Shown here piece by piece: positions 8,250 through 15,856 of a DNA stretch of 64,000 bases. Below the pieces are notes generated by a model. That model was not told where the DNA came from and did no database searches. It saw only the letters and a program-made list of their open reading frames with translations. Numbering within the stretch: position 1 is the first letter of the stretch; the number at the start of each line of letters is the position of its first letter. This stretch comes from Micromonospora arborensis. Its GTDB lineage: Bacteria > Actinomycetota > Actinomycetes > Mycobacteriales > Micromonosporaceae. The stretch covers positions 26,190 through 90,189 of the forward strand of contig NZ_PYBV01000013.1 of the NCBI RefSeq assembly GCF_003205615.1, read 5' to 3'. A program made the translations under genes and the position numbers.

Positions 8250-8705
8250 ATGACCAACGCAGATCCGCACGCACCGCGTACGGTTGTGCCCATCGAACCT
8301 GCCCTCCTGATCGCCGACGCCTTCGACCAGGCCCAGGTGACCGAGATTCGACACTCGGTCACCTCCTGTGCGCACGCCTCCGGGCTCGCCGGCCAACGGC
8401 TGGACGACTTCGTGCTCGCGATCAACGAGTTGATCACCAACGCGGTGCGGCACGGCGGCGGGCGCGGATGGCTGCGGCTCTGGCACGAGTCGAGCCTGCT
8501 GGTGTGCGAGGTCGCCGACCACGGGCGCGGGATCAGCCCACAGCGGTTGGGCGACCGCACTCGGCCGGCCCCGGACACCGCCGGCGGTTGGGGCCTCTGG
8601 CTGGCCCGCGAGCTGACCGACGCCATGGAGGTCGTCACCAGCACCGCCGGCACCACAGTCCGCGTCACCACCGGCCTCACCAGCCCCAACCACACCCCGA
8701 ACTAA
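8250..8705 (+). CDS. Anti-sigma-type ATP-binding protein (HATPase_c_2)
   Basis: This 151-residue stand-alone serine-kinase-like ATPase domain is of the RsbW/SpoIIAB class, which Streptomyces-type bacteria carry in dozens of copies. The N-box INELITNAVRHGGG, the G1 motif DHGRGIS and the glycine loop GGWGLWLAREL are visible. It probably binds a sigma factor or an anti-sigma antagonist, but the partner is not encoded next to it. It is divergent from the macS operon with about 120 bp between the starts, which must hold both promoters. The final codons run into a cytosine-rich simple-sequence tract. Confidence 0.85.
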   Translation: MTNADPHAPRTVVPIEPALLIADAFDQAQVTEIRHSVTSCAHASGLAGQRLDDFVLAINELITNAVRHGGGRGWLRLWHESSLLVCEVADHGRGISPQRLGDRTRPAPDTAGGWGLWLARELTDAMEVVTSTAGTTVRVTTGLTSPNHTPN

Positions 8706-8820
8706 CCCACCCCCCCTGCCCCACCCCTCTGCCCCACCCCTCGCCCCGCGCCCCTCGCCCCTCGCCCCGCGCCCCTCGCCCCTCGCCCCGCGCCCCGCGC
8801 CCCGCGCCCCCGCCAACCCC
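8706..8820. repeat. Cytosine-rich low-complexity tract
   Basis: About 115 bp of almost pure CCCCTCGCC / CCCCGCGCC near-repeats, with no coding potential, lie between the ATPase gene and a GATC-ended hairpin. The period is irregular (about 7-14 bp). It is a candidate length-variable simple repeat. Confidence 0.7.
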
Positions 8821-8821
8821 G

Positions 8822-8894
8822 GCGATCTTGCACTTACTGTTGCGACAAAACCACCCAGACCCGCATATCTCGGGGACAGGAACCGCAAGATCGC
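8822..8894. repeat. GATC-ended intergenic hairpin element, copy 2
   Basis: The outer arms GCGATCTTGC (8822-8831) and GCAAGATCGC (8885-8894) are perfectly complementary, and an inner CTGT/ACAG pair extends the stem. The left end is nearly identical to the element at 2294 (17 of 18 bases), and the right arm is also shared. It lies between convergent genes. Confidence 0.75.
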
Positions 8895-8924
8895 GGGCTG
8901 GTCGCGGGGACGGGGACGGGAGGG

Positions 8925-9863
8925 TTAGGCGAACAGCGCCGAGACGGACTCTCCGTTGTGGATCCGGCGCATGGCTTCGGCCAGGGCAGGGGCCACCGAC
9001 AGGACCTGCAGTTTGGGGACCCGCTTGGCGGCCGGGATGGGCACGGTGTTGGTGCAGACGACCTCCAGGACGCCGTCCTGGTCGCTGAGCCGCTGCAACG
9101 CGTCACCGGAGAAGAGCCCGTGCGTGCAGGCGAGCCGGATCGAGCGGACCTTCAGGCCGCGCAGATGCTCCATCAGCTCGACCACCGTGCTGCCCTTGGC
9201 GATCTCGTCGTCCAGCACGATGACGTCCCGGTCGGTCACCTCGCCGATCACCGCGCTGATCTTGACCAGGTCGTCGCTGAACCGCTGCTTCGCCCCGGCC
9301 GCGACCGGTGTGCCGAGCAGCCGGGCGAAGGCCGCCGCCTCCTTGGCGTTGCCCAGGTCGGGCGAGACCACCACGGTGTTGCTCAGGTCGTAGCGCCGGA
9401 AGTGGGTGGCCAACTCCCGCAGCGCGTGCAGGTGATCCACGGGAACGCTGAAGAAGCCGTGCACCTGCGGCGAGTGCAGGGTCATCGCGAGCACCCGGTC
9501 CGCCCCGGCCGACGTGAGCAGATCGGCGACGAGCCGCGCACCGATCGAGATCCGCGGCGCGTCCTTCTTGTCCGAGCGGGCGTACGCGTAGTGCGGCAAC
9601 ACCACGGTGATCCGGCCGGCGGACGCACCCCGCGCGGCGTCGATCATCAGCAGCAGCTCGACCAGGTTCTCCTGTACCGGCGGCACCAACGGTTGGATCA
9701 GGAAGACGTCGCGCTCCCGGCAGTTGGCCTGCAACTGCACTTCCAGGCAGTCGTTCGCGAACCGGGACACCCGCACCGGAAGCAGCGGCACCCCCAGGTG
9801 GGTGCAGATCTCGGCAGCAAGGTCGGGATGGGCAGTTCCACTGAAAACGGCGATGTCGCGCAC
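8925..9863 (-). CDS. prs: Ribose-phosphate pyrophosphokinase
   Basis: This is a 312-residue PRPP synthetase, which makes phosphoribosyl pyrophosphate from ribose 5-phosphate and ATP for nucleotide, histidine and tryptophan synthesis. The N-terminal strand (DIAVFSGTAHPDLA), the YAYARSDKKDAPR flexible-loop region with catalytic Arg/Lys, the MTLHSPQVHGFF segment and a PRPP-binding loop (VLDDEIAKGSTV) are all present. The PRPP loop differs from the usual DDMIDTGGT form, which marks a divergent subgroup, so a second housekeeping prs elsewhere is possible. The GTG at 9863 gives the normal family length; the frame stays open further upstream, but that sequence overlaps the glpK promoter region. Confidence 0.9.
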   Translation of the reverse strand: MRDIAVFSGTAHPDLAAEICTHLGVPLLPVRVSRFANDCLEVQLQANCRERDVFLIQPLVPPVQENLVELLLMIDAARGASAGRITVVLPHYAYARSDKKDAPRISIGARLVADLLTSAGADRVLAMTLHSPQVHGFFSVPVDHLHALRELATHFRRYDLSNTVVVSPDLGNAKEAAAFARLLGTPVAAGAKQRFSDDLVKISAVIGEVTDRDVIVLDDEIAKGSTVVELMEHLRGLKVRSIRLACTHGLFSGDALQRLSDQDGVLEVVCTNTVPIPAAKRVPKLQVLSVAPALAEAMRRIHNGESVSALFA

Positions 9864-9966
9864 GTTCGCACATCGTAGGCGAAGTGGCCGGTGGTGCCCG
9901 GCGGCGGGCCGAATCCGGCCGTGACGCCTGTCGCACCGCGCCGCCGGTCCGGGTACGGTGCTGCGG

Positions 9967-11451
9967 GTGACCCCCCAGTACGTCGCCGCCATCGACCAGG
10001 GCACCACCTCCTCGCGGTGCATCGTCTTCGACCGGGCCGGGGAGATCGTCGCCGTGGCCCAGCGCGAACACCGGCAGATCTTTCCCCAGCCCGGCTGGGT
10101 GGAGCACGACGCCGAGGAGATCTGGGACAACGTCCAGCAGGTGGTCTCCGAGGCGCTGCGGGCCGCCGGCACCGACGCGGCCGGGCTGGCCGCCGTCGGC
10201 ATCACCAACCAGCGGGAGACCACAGTCGTCTGGGACCGGGCCACCGGCCGCCCGGTGGCCAACGCCATCGTCTGGCAGGACACCCGGACCGGGCCGCTGC
10301 TGCGCGAGCTGGCTTCGGCGTACGGCGAGGAGCGGTTCCGTACCCGCACCGGCCTGCCGCTGGCCACCTACTTCGCCGGGCCGAAGCTGCGCTGGCTGCT
10401 CGACGAGGTCGACGGCCTACGCGAGCGCGCCGAGCGCGGCGAGGTGCTCTTCGGCACCATGGACAGCTGGCTCATCTGGAAGCTGACCGGTGTGCACGTC
10501 ACCGACGTGACCAATGCCAGCCGGACCATGCTCATGGACCTCACCACCCTCGACTGGGCCCCGGACCTGCTGGACGCGATGGGCGTTCCGCCGGCGATGC
10601 TGCCGGAGATCCGCTGCTCCGCCGAGGTGTACGGCCACGCCAACGGCGTGCTCGCCGGAGTGCCGGTGGCCAGCGCGCTCGGCGACCAGCAGGCCGCCCT
10701 GTTCGGGCAGACCTGTTTCCAACCGGGCGAGGCGAAGTGCACCTACGGCACCGGCAGCTTCCTGCTGCTCAACACCGGTGCCAGCCCGGTCCCGTCCACG
10801 CACGGCCTGCTCACCACGGTCGCCTACCGGATCAAGGGCCAACCGCCCGCGTACGCCCTGGAGGGCGCGATCGCGGTCACCGGCTCGCTGGTGCAGTGGT
10901 TGCGGGACAACCTCGGGTTGATCTCCACCGCCGCGGAGGTGGAGGAGCTGGCACGCACCGTCGACGACAACGGCGGCTGCTACGTCGTACCGGCGTTCTC
11001 CGGACTGTTCGCCCCGCACTGGCGCAGCGACGCGCGCGGCGTGATCGCCGGCCTGACCGGCTACATCACCAAGGGGCACCTGGCCCGGGCGGTGCTGGAG
11101 GCATCGGCGTGGCAGACCCGCGAGGTGGTCGACGCGATGGACGCCGACTCCGACGTGGCGCTGCGCCGACTCCGGGTGGACGGTGGGATGACCGCGAACG
11201 GGCTGCTCATGCAGTTCCTCGCGGACGTGCTCGACGTGCCGGTGGTGCGTTCCCGGATCACCGAGACCACCTGTCTGGGTGCCGCGTACGCGGCCGGTCT
11301 GGCGGTCGGTTTCTGGCCCGATCTGGCCACCCTGCGGGCCCAGTGGCGCTCCGACGCGCAGTGGGAGTCGACGATGGCTCCGGAGCTGCGCGACCGGGAG
11401 CTGCACAACTGGCGCAAGGCCGTGCAGCGCACCCTCGACTGGGTGGAGTGA
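9967..11451 (+). CDS. glpK: Glycerol kinase
   Basis: This 494-residue FGGY-family kinase phosphorylates glycerol to sn-glycerol 3-phosphate. The N-terminal phosphate-binding motif [12 protein letters not shown] is complete and is followed by the family-specific [10 protein letters not shown]. The second ATPase half shows the [11 protein letters not shown] and [11 protein letters not shown] motifs, and the C-terminal FGGY region reads [20 protein letters not shown]. Length is normal. The GTG at 9967 places the phosphate-binding motif close to the N-terminus; an in-frame GTG three codons upstream is equally possible. There is no glpF or glpD next to it, so it is a single-gene unit convergent with purC. 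Confidence 0.95.
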   Translation: MTPQYVAAIDQGTTSSRCIVFDRAGEIVAVAQREHRQIFPQPGWVEHDAEEIWDNVQQVVSEALRAAGTDAAGLAAVGITNQRETTVVWDRATGRPVANAIVWQDTRTGPLLRELASAYGEERFRTRTGLPLATYFAGPKLRWLLDEVDGLRERAERGEVLFGTMDSWLIWKLTGVHVTDVTNASRTMLMDLTTLDWAPDLLDAMGVPPAMLPEIRCSAEVYGHANGVLAGVPVASALGDQQAALFGQTCFQPGEAKCTYGTGSFLLLNTGASPVPSTHGLLTTVAYRIKGQPPAYALEGAIAVTGSLVQWLRDNLGLISTAAEVEELARTVDDNGGCYVVPAFSGLFAPHWRSDARGVIAGLTGYITKGHLARAVLEASAWQTREVVDAMDADSDVALRRLRVDGGMTANGLLMQFLADVLDVPVVRSRITETTCLGAAYAAGLAVGFWPDLATLRAQWRSDAQWESTMAPELRDRELHNWRKAVQRTLDWVE

Positions 11452-11466
11452 CCGCCAGCCCGGCGG

Positions 11467-12324
11467 TCACTCCCAGCGGTTGCCGGTGAGCTTCTCGTAG
11501 ACGTCGATGTAGCGCGCCCGGGTCGCCTCGACCACCTCGGCCGGCAGGTCCGGGGCCGGGCTCTGCTTGTCCCAGCCGGTCCCGGTGGCCCAGTCCCGCA
11601 CGTACTGCTTGTCGTAGGAGAACTGCACCCGACCCGGCTGGTACGACTCGGCCGGCCAGAACCGCGACGAGTCGGAGGTGAGCAGCTCGTCGGCGAGGAC
11701 CAGCGTGCCGTCCGGCGCCCAGCCAAACTCGAGCTTGGTGTCGGCGACCAGGATGCCCCGGTCGGCGGCCAGCTCCGCGCCGCGCCGGTAGACGTCGAGG
11801 GTGATCTGCCGCAGTCGCTCGGCGGTCGCCTCGCCCACCTTGTCCACCATGTCGTCGTACGTGATGGGTTCGTCGTGCTCGCCCATCGGCGCCTTGCTCG
11901 ACGGCGTGAAGATCGGCTCGGGCAGGATCGACGCCTCGCCCAGCCCTCGCGGCAGTGGTACGCCGGAGACGGCGCCGGTCCGCTCGTACTCCCGCAGGCC
12001 GCCGCCGGTGAGGTAGCCGCGAGCGACGCACTCGACCGGGAGCATGTCCAGCCGCTGGCAGCGGATGGCCCGCCCGGCGAACTCGGCGGGCACGTCGGTG
12101 GCGGAGATGACGTGGTTTGGCACCAGGTCGGCGAGCTGCTCGAACCACCACAGCGAGAGTGCGGTGAGCAGGCGACCCTTGTCCGGGATCGGCGTCGGCA
12201 GCGCAACGTCGTAGATCGAGATGCGGTCCGAGGCGACCAGGATCAGGTCCTCGCCGTCGGCGTAGATATCCCGAGCCTTGCCTGAGTGCAGAAGTTCCAC
12301 GCGCCCTAGTACACCATGTGCCAT
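11467..12324 (-). CDS. purC: Phosphoribosylaminoimidazole-succinocarboxamide synthase
   Basis: This is a 285-residue SAICAR synthetase, the ATP-dependent step joining aspartate to CAIR in purine synthesis. Diagnostic segments are the N-terminal SGKARDIY, the LPVECVARGYLTGGG stretch, and the C-terminal LVLADELLTSDSSRFWP with DKQYVRDW, which are SAICAR synthetase signatures. Length fits the actinobacterial form. The ATG at 12324 gives the expected N-terminus. Only 15 bp separate its stop from the glpK stop on the other strand. No other pur gene is adjacent. Confidence 0.95.
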   Translation of the reverse strand: MAHGVLGRVELLHSGKARDIYADGEDLILVASDRISIYDVALPTPIPDKGRLLTALSLWWFEQLADLVPNHVISATDVPAEFAGRAIRCQRLDMLPVECVARGYLTGGGLREYERTGAVSGVPLPRGLGEASILPEPIFTPSSKAPMGEHDEPITYDDMVDKVGEATAERLRQITLDVYRRGAELAADRGILVADTKLEFGWAPDGTLVLADELLTSDSSRFWPAESYQPGRVQFSYDKQYVRDWATGTGWDKQSPAPDLPAEVVEATRARYIDVYEKLTGNRWE

Positions 12325-12439
12325 CGGAGTGCCCGATTCGACCACCCCACCCGGGGGGTGACCGGACGGACGTTGACACCTTCGTGCGCCGCCTGCGTGA
12401 ATGGTCCGACCCACGACCCCGCAGGTCCAGGAGAGCCCC

Positions 12440-13771
12440 GTGCCCGTTGTTCGACCCCCGATCGACCGCCTCGGCGCCGACCCGGGCCGGCGCCGACTGC
12501 TCACCGCGCTACTCGGTGCGCCCCTGCTCGCGTCCGGTGGGCTGGCGGGATGCAGCGACGGCGCCGCCACGTCGACGCAGAACGGGCCGATCGAGCTGTC
12601 GGTCTTCTGGTGGGGTGGCGCCAAGCGGGCCGAACTCACCGAGAAGGCGCTGCGGCTCTACTCGGAACGGAACCCGCGGGTCACCTTCCGGGTCACCTGG
12701 CAGGGTGCCGACGGCTACTACGACCGACTGGCCTCGCAGGCGGTCGGTGGAAACGTCCCGGACCTGATCCAGATCGACGACGCGATGCTGACCGAGTACA
12801 CCCAACGCCAGATTCTCCTCGACCTCACCGACCGGGTCGCCGACCACCACCTGGATCTGCGGGGCCTGTCGGAGGGCCTGATCCGCTACGGCACGGTGGA
12901 GGGGCGGACGATGGCGGTGGCCGCCGGGCAGACCCACGCCGCCGTGGTCTTCAACCGGGACCTGCTGCGGGAGCTGCGAGTGCCGGAGCCACGCGGTGGA
13001 ATGACCTGGGCCGAGTACGTCTCCTGGGCGGAACAGGTCACCGAGGCCAGCGACGGCCAGGTGGCCGGCACCATCGACGCGTCCGGTGACTACCGGGCGC
13101 TCTGGCTCTGGCTGCGCTCGCAGGGCGGCGAGTTCTACCGGGGCAACCAGCTCGGTTTCGGCGCGGACGAGCTGATCGGGTGGTTCGAGCTGTGGCAGCG
13201 GGCCCGCAGTGGACGGGCTACGCCGGGCGCGGCGCTGGTCGAGCAGGCCGACAGTGGAGAGCCGGCGCGGCAGCTGGTGGTGACCGGGTTGACCGCCGCG
13301 TCCTTCGCCTGGTCGCACCAACTGCCGGAGCTGCAACGACTCACCAAGTCCGAGTTGGGCATCGTCGGTCTCCCCGGCCCGCCGGGCGCCCAGTGGGCAC
13401 GGGCGTCGATGTACTGGTCAGCGTTCCGAGGAACCCGCCACCCGGACGTGGTCACCGACGTGATCAACTTCTTGACCACCAACGGTGAGGTCGGCACCGT
13501 CCTCGGCCACGAGCGTGGGCTGAACGCCAGTCTTCCGGTCCGTCGCTACGCCGAGGGCAGCATCACCGACCCGGCCCAGAAGCGGGTCGCCGCGTTCGGC
13601 GCCAGCATCGACGACCTGCTCGGGCCCGCACCGGCGCCACCGCCCAAGGGGCACCCCAAGGTACGCACCCTGCTGGTCACCGCCGCCGAACGCATCCGCG
13701 TCAGGCGCGACGGCACCCGTGAGGCCACCGCGCGCTTCCTGTCCCAGGCCATCGCGGCCCTCGCGGTGTGA
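12440..13771 (+). CDS. Extracellular solute-binding lipoprotein (sugar ABC type), orphan
   Basis: This is a 443-residue substrate-binding protein of the carbohydrate ABC importer class. The N-terminus has a run of arginines (GRRRLLTALLG), a hydrophobic stretch and a lipobox ending L-A-G-C, so it should be lipid-anchored outside the membrane; the Arg pair may also mark Tat export. The mature part shows family features (SVFWWGGAKR near the N-terminus, NVPDLIQIDD, and the Trp/Tyr-rich ligand-cleft region). The GTG at 12440 is preferred to the upstream ATG at 12401 because an AGGAG lies six bases before it. No permease or ATPase genes flank it, so it must work with a transporter encoded elsewhere. 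Confidence 0.85.
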   Translation: MPVVRPPIDRLGADPGRRRLLTALLGAPLLASGGLAGCSDGAATSTQNGPIELSVFWWGGAKRAELTEKALRLYSERNPRVTFRVTWQGADGYYDRLASQAVGGNVPDLIQIDDAMLTEYTQRQILLDLTDRVADHHLDLRGLSEGLIRYGTVEGRTMAVAAGQTHAAVVFNRDLLRELRVPEPRGGMTWAEYVSWAEQVTEASDGQVAGTIDASGDYRALWLWLRSQGGEFYRGNQLGFGADELIGWFELWQRARSGRATPGAALVEQADSGEPARQLVVTGLTAASFAWSHQLPELQRLTKSELGIVGLPGPPGAQWARASMYWSAFRGTRHPDVVTDVINFLTTNGEVGTVLGHERGLNASLPVRRYAEGSITDPAQKRVAAFGASIDDLLGPAPAPPPKGHPKVRTLLVTAAERIRVRRDGTREATARFLSQAIAALAV

Positions 13772-13777
13772 GCACCG

Positions 13778-13800
13778 GCGGCCGGCCGGGGGCCGGCCGC
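13778..13800. terminator. Bidirectional hairpin between convergent genes
   Basis: A perfect 10-bp stem, GCGGCCGGCC and its complement, closes a GGG loop immediately after the binding-protein stop codon. There is no U-tract, which is usual for actinobacterial terminators. Confidence 0.6.
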
Positions 13801-13828
13801 TGGTGACCTGTCGTTGCCTTTCGGCCGA

Positions 13829-14080
13829 TCAGCGGGGCGGACCGCCCCGGCGGTTGCGGGTCAGCCGCAGCACCAGGAACACGATGATCGCGACCACCAC
13901 CAGGCAGCAGAGCAGGCCGAGGACACCGAAGCCGCCACCGCTGCGTCGCCGCCGCGCGGCCTCCACCACCAGCTCGCCGGTGCCCGTGGACGCCCACGCC
14001 GCGACGGGCACGAAGACCGCCAGTACGACCGCACCGAGGACGGCGCTCAGCCGGCCCCACCACTTACCAAAAGAAGACAT
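13829..14080 (-). CDS. Small secreted/membrane protein with two hydrophobic segments
   Basis: This is an 83-residue protein with a cleavable-looking signal segment (LSAVLGAVVLAVFVPVAAWAS), a short basic extracytoplasmic stretch (ARRRRSGGG) and a C-terminal membrane anchor rich in Leu, Val and Cys (VLGLLCCLVVVAIIVFLVL) followed by basic residues. The family is not recognised and no function is assigned. The ATG at 14080 is chosen because the signal segment follows directly; an upstream ATG at 14125 would add 15 polar residues. It converges with the binding-protein gene. Confidence 0.55.
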   Translation of the reverse strand: MSSFGKWWGRLSAVLGAVVLAVFVPVAAWASTGTGELVVEAARRRRSGGGFGVLGLLCCLVVVAIIVFLVLRLTRNRRGGPPR

Positions 14081-14470
14081 GTGCCCATCTTCGCCGAAGG
14101 GCGCAACCGGGGCACGTCGGTCCACACCGAATCATGGGATCGGAAAGCTCGATGCCGGTGAGCCGCCGACGAGACAGTCCACTCGCCGGCACCTCGACGT
14201 ACGAGGCTTCCGGACAGGGTGGCAGATCACGCGCTGCCCCACCGGGAGCCTCGTCCTCAATCGAGCATCGACAGGCGCTGACCGTCAGCCCTGCCGTCCA
14301 CCGATCCATACCGAGCCCTTGCCCGGACCAGCCCGGCCGACCAGATCGTGCCGTTCGACTTCGACCATGTCGGGTCACCGGTAACGGTGACTGCTGGCCG
14401 CAGATCCGTAGCTCCAGCGGCCCGCCAAGGTGAAGGAACCAATACCAGTAGACGAACGAATGCGCCCGAA
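14081..14470. other. Intergenic stretch without recognisable gene
   Basis: About 390 bp of lower-GC sequence lie between the small membrane protein and the tRNA terminators. Several short open frames exist on both strands, but none has a ribosome binding site, a family resemblance or a consistent third-position GC bias. It may hold the promoter of the small membrane protein gene. Confidence 0.5.
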
Positions 14471-14516
14471 AAGGATCAAAGCCCCGTCCCATTATCGGGG
14501 CGGGGCTTTGATCCTT
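14471..14516 (-). terminator. Terminator of the first tRNA-fMet gene
   Basis: A perfect 16-bp stem (14471-14486 with 14501-14516; arms begin AAGGATCAAAG) closes a 14-nt loop. It lies 11 bp downstream of the 3' end of the bottom-strand tRNA. Both arms also contain GATC. Confidence 0.8.
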
Positions 14517-14526
14517 ACTTCCTTCG

Positions 14527-14600
14527 TAGCGGGGACAGGATTTGAACCTGCGACCTCTGGGTTATGAGCCCAGCGAGCTACCGAGCTGCTCCACCCCGCG
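14527..14600 (-). tRNA. Initiator tRNA-Met (CAT), copy 1
   Basis: This is a 74-nt tRNA on the bottom strand with anticodon CAT. The anticodon stem carries the three consecutive G:C pairs (GGG...CCC) that mark the initiator form, and position 1 (C) cannot pair normally with position 72 (U), another initiator trait. The T-loop GGTTCAAATCC is canonical. CCA is not encoded. It is identical to the copy at 14741. Confidence 0.95.
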
Positions 14601-14684
14601 TCGACTGGTTAACCTTAACCCATCCGTCCCGGCGATGATCAGCGGGGGGTCCACAACCACTGCGGACGCCCGCGCCCAGGAATG

Positions 14685-14724
14685 TCGAAAGCCCGCCTCC
14701 GATAATCCGGAGACGGGCTTTCGA
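14685..14724 (-). terminator. Terminator of the second tRNA-fMet gene
   Basis: The inverted repeat TCGAAAGCCCG / CGGGCTTTCGA, with a CTCCG/CGGAG inner extension, follows the 3' end of the second tRNA copy by 16 bp on the bottom strand. Its sequence differs from the first terminator, so the duplication covers mainly the tRNA itself. Confidence 0.75.
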
Positions 14725-14740
14725 ACTGGTGTTTCTCTCG

Positions 14741-14814
14741 TAGCGGGGACAGGATTTGAACCTGCGACCTCTGGGTTATGAGCCCAGCGAGCTACCGAGC
14801 TGCTCCACCCCGCG
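14741..14814 (-). tRNA. Initiator tRNA-Met (CAT), copy 2
   Basis: This second 74-nt initiator tRNA on the bottom strand is identical in sequence to the copy at 14527, with the same GGG/CCC anticodon stem and C1/U72 mismatch. The copies are 140 bp apart and each has its own hairpin terminator, so each can be expressed separately. Confidence 0.95.
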
Positions 14815-14898
14815 TCGGCTCGTTAACCGTAGCGCACCACCCCCGGGCACCGCAAAACGACATCCGAATCCACCGGAACGCGGTCCGGCACACCGAGG

Positions 14899-15171
14899 TC
14901 AGTCAAGCCAGGCCTCGATGGCGGCGACCGCTCGGCGACTGTCCGCGTCGACCTGTGTCCGCGGGCTGGACCCGGTCTCCCAGCCGATCTCCCAGAGGAC
15001 GGTCACGACGTCGCCGACCCGGATCACCCGAACCAACCGGACCTCGTCTCCGCCGGTCGGGTCGCCGTTGATGTCCAGATTCGGCCTCCGCGTCTCGAGC
15101 AGCACCGACTCGTCGCCGTACCCGTCGCTGCCGAGCAGGCGCTGATACATCTCACCAAGTTCACGCGACAT
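14899..15171 (-). CDS. Short protein coupled to the ECF sigma gene, possibly a fragment
   Basis: This 90-residue soluble protein starts with an ATG that overlaps the end of the sigma-factor frame by 11 bp, so it is translationally coupled to it. It has no membrane segment. The text (ESVLLETRRPNLDINGDPTG ... VRVGD-like beta-rich end) looks like the extracytoplasmic C-terminal domain of the larger membrane-anchored proteins that usually follow SigE-type sigma genes in this family. The anchor region is absent, so it may be a shortened partner or anti-sigma remnant. Function is not assigned. Confidence 0.5.
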   Translation of the reverse strand: MSRELGEMYQRLLGSDGYGDESVLLETRRPNLDINGDPTGGDEVRLVRVIRVGDVVTVLWEIGWETGSSPRTQVDADSRRAVAAIEAWLD

Positions 15172-15669
15172 CAGTGGGCTCCAATTCCACGCTGGCGAGA
15201 TCGGGCAGCAACGCGGCGAGCCGCGACCGGCCGCGGGACAGCCAGGACTTCACCGTGCCGACGGGCACGCCGACCTCACGGGCGATCTCTTCCACCGACA
15301 TGTCGAACAGGTAGTGCAGAGCCAACGCCTGCCGGTGGTTCGCCGGCACCTGGCGCAGAGCCTGAAGCAGCAGCACGCTGTCCTCACTGGGCGGCCCGAC
15401 CGCCGGTGGCGGCCCCGCCAACCGCAGCGCCCCGCGCAAGGTGCGCAACCGACGCCACCGATCGGTCGCCAACCGGGACACCACCAGCCGCAACCACGCC
15501 TCCGGCGCAGGATGCGCCGACAGTCGCCCCCAATGCCGCCAGGCCCGGGTGTACGCCTCCTGCACCAGATCCTGCGCTCACTGTGGTCACCGGCCACCGC
15601 ATAGCCGTACCTCGCCATCCGCCGCGAAGTGCTGCGGTAGAACTCATCGAAGCTCTGCGCGTCCCGCAC
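15161..15669 (-). pseudogene. ECF (SigE-family) sigma factor, interrupted by a -1 frameshift
   Basis: The N-terminal part (GTG at 15669 with a GGAGG upstream) reads VRDAQSFDEFYRSTSRRMAR and continues to AGDHSE. The frame then changes, and the rest of sigma region 2 (VQEAYTRAWRHWG) and region 4 (FDMSVEEIAREVGVPVGTVK) continue in another frame to 15161. Restoring one G in the bottom-strand text AGTGAGCGCAG at about 15572-15580 would give SEAQDLVQEAYTRAW, the family sequence. The full product would be about 169 residues, normal for SigE-type ECF factors. It is either a real inactivating deletion or a sequencing error. A GTG at 15565 could in principle start a truncated protein lacking most of region 2. 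Confidence 0.8.
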
Positions 15670-15784
15670 GAATGTCCTCCCTCGTTCCCACCCCGTTGAC
15701 TTGAGGACGGGCGACCGGTGTCACGGGTTGCGGTCAGCCGGACCTTTCGGCGAGGCGTATGCGGGGCACCCGCCCGGACACGAG

Positions 15785-15831
15785 GGAGCCCCCGCCGTCA
15801 GGACCGGGTGTGGTCCGACGACGGGGGCTCC
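15785..15831 (-). terminator. Terminator of the UPF0182 gene
   Basis: Arms 15785-15799 (GGAGCCCCCGCCGTC) and 15817-15831 pair with one mismatch, and an inner GGACC/GGTCC helix closes the loop. It lies 26 bp after the UPF0182 stop codon on the bottom strand. Confidence 0.75.
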
Positions 15832-15856
15832 GAGAGGAACTCCGGGCGGTGGCGGG

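Noticed and set aside
14064..14492. Several open frames on both strands upstream of the tRNA genes
   Set aside because: Composition is arbitrary, none has a ribosome site, and they overlap each other and the terminator. The GC bias of a coding frame is absent.
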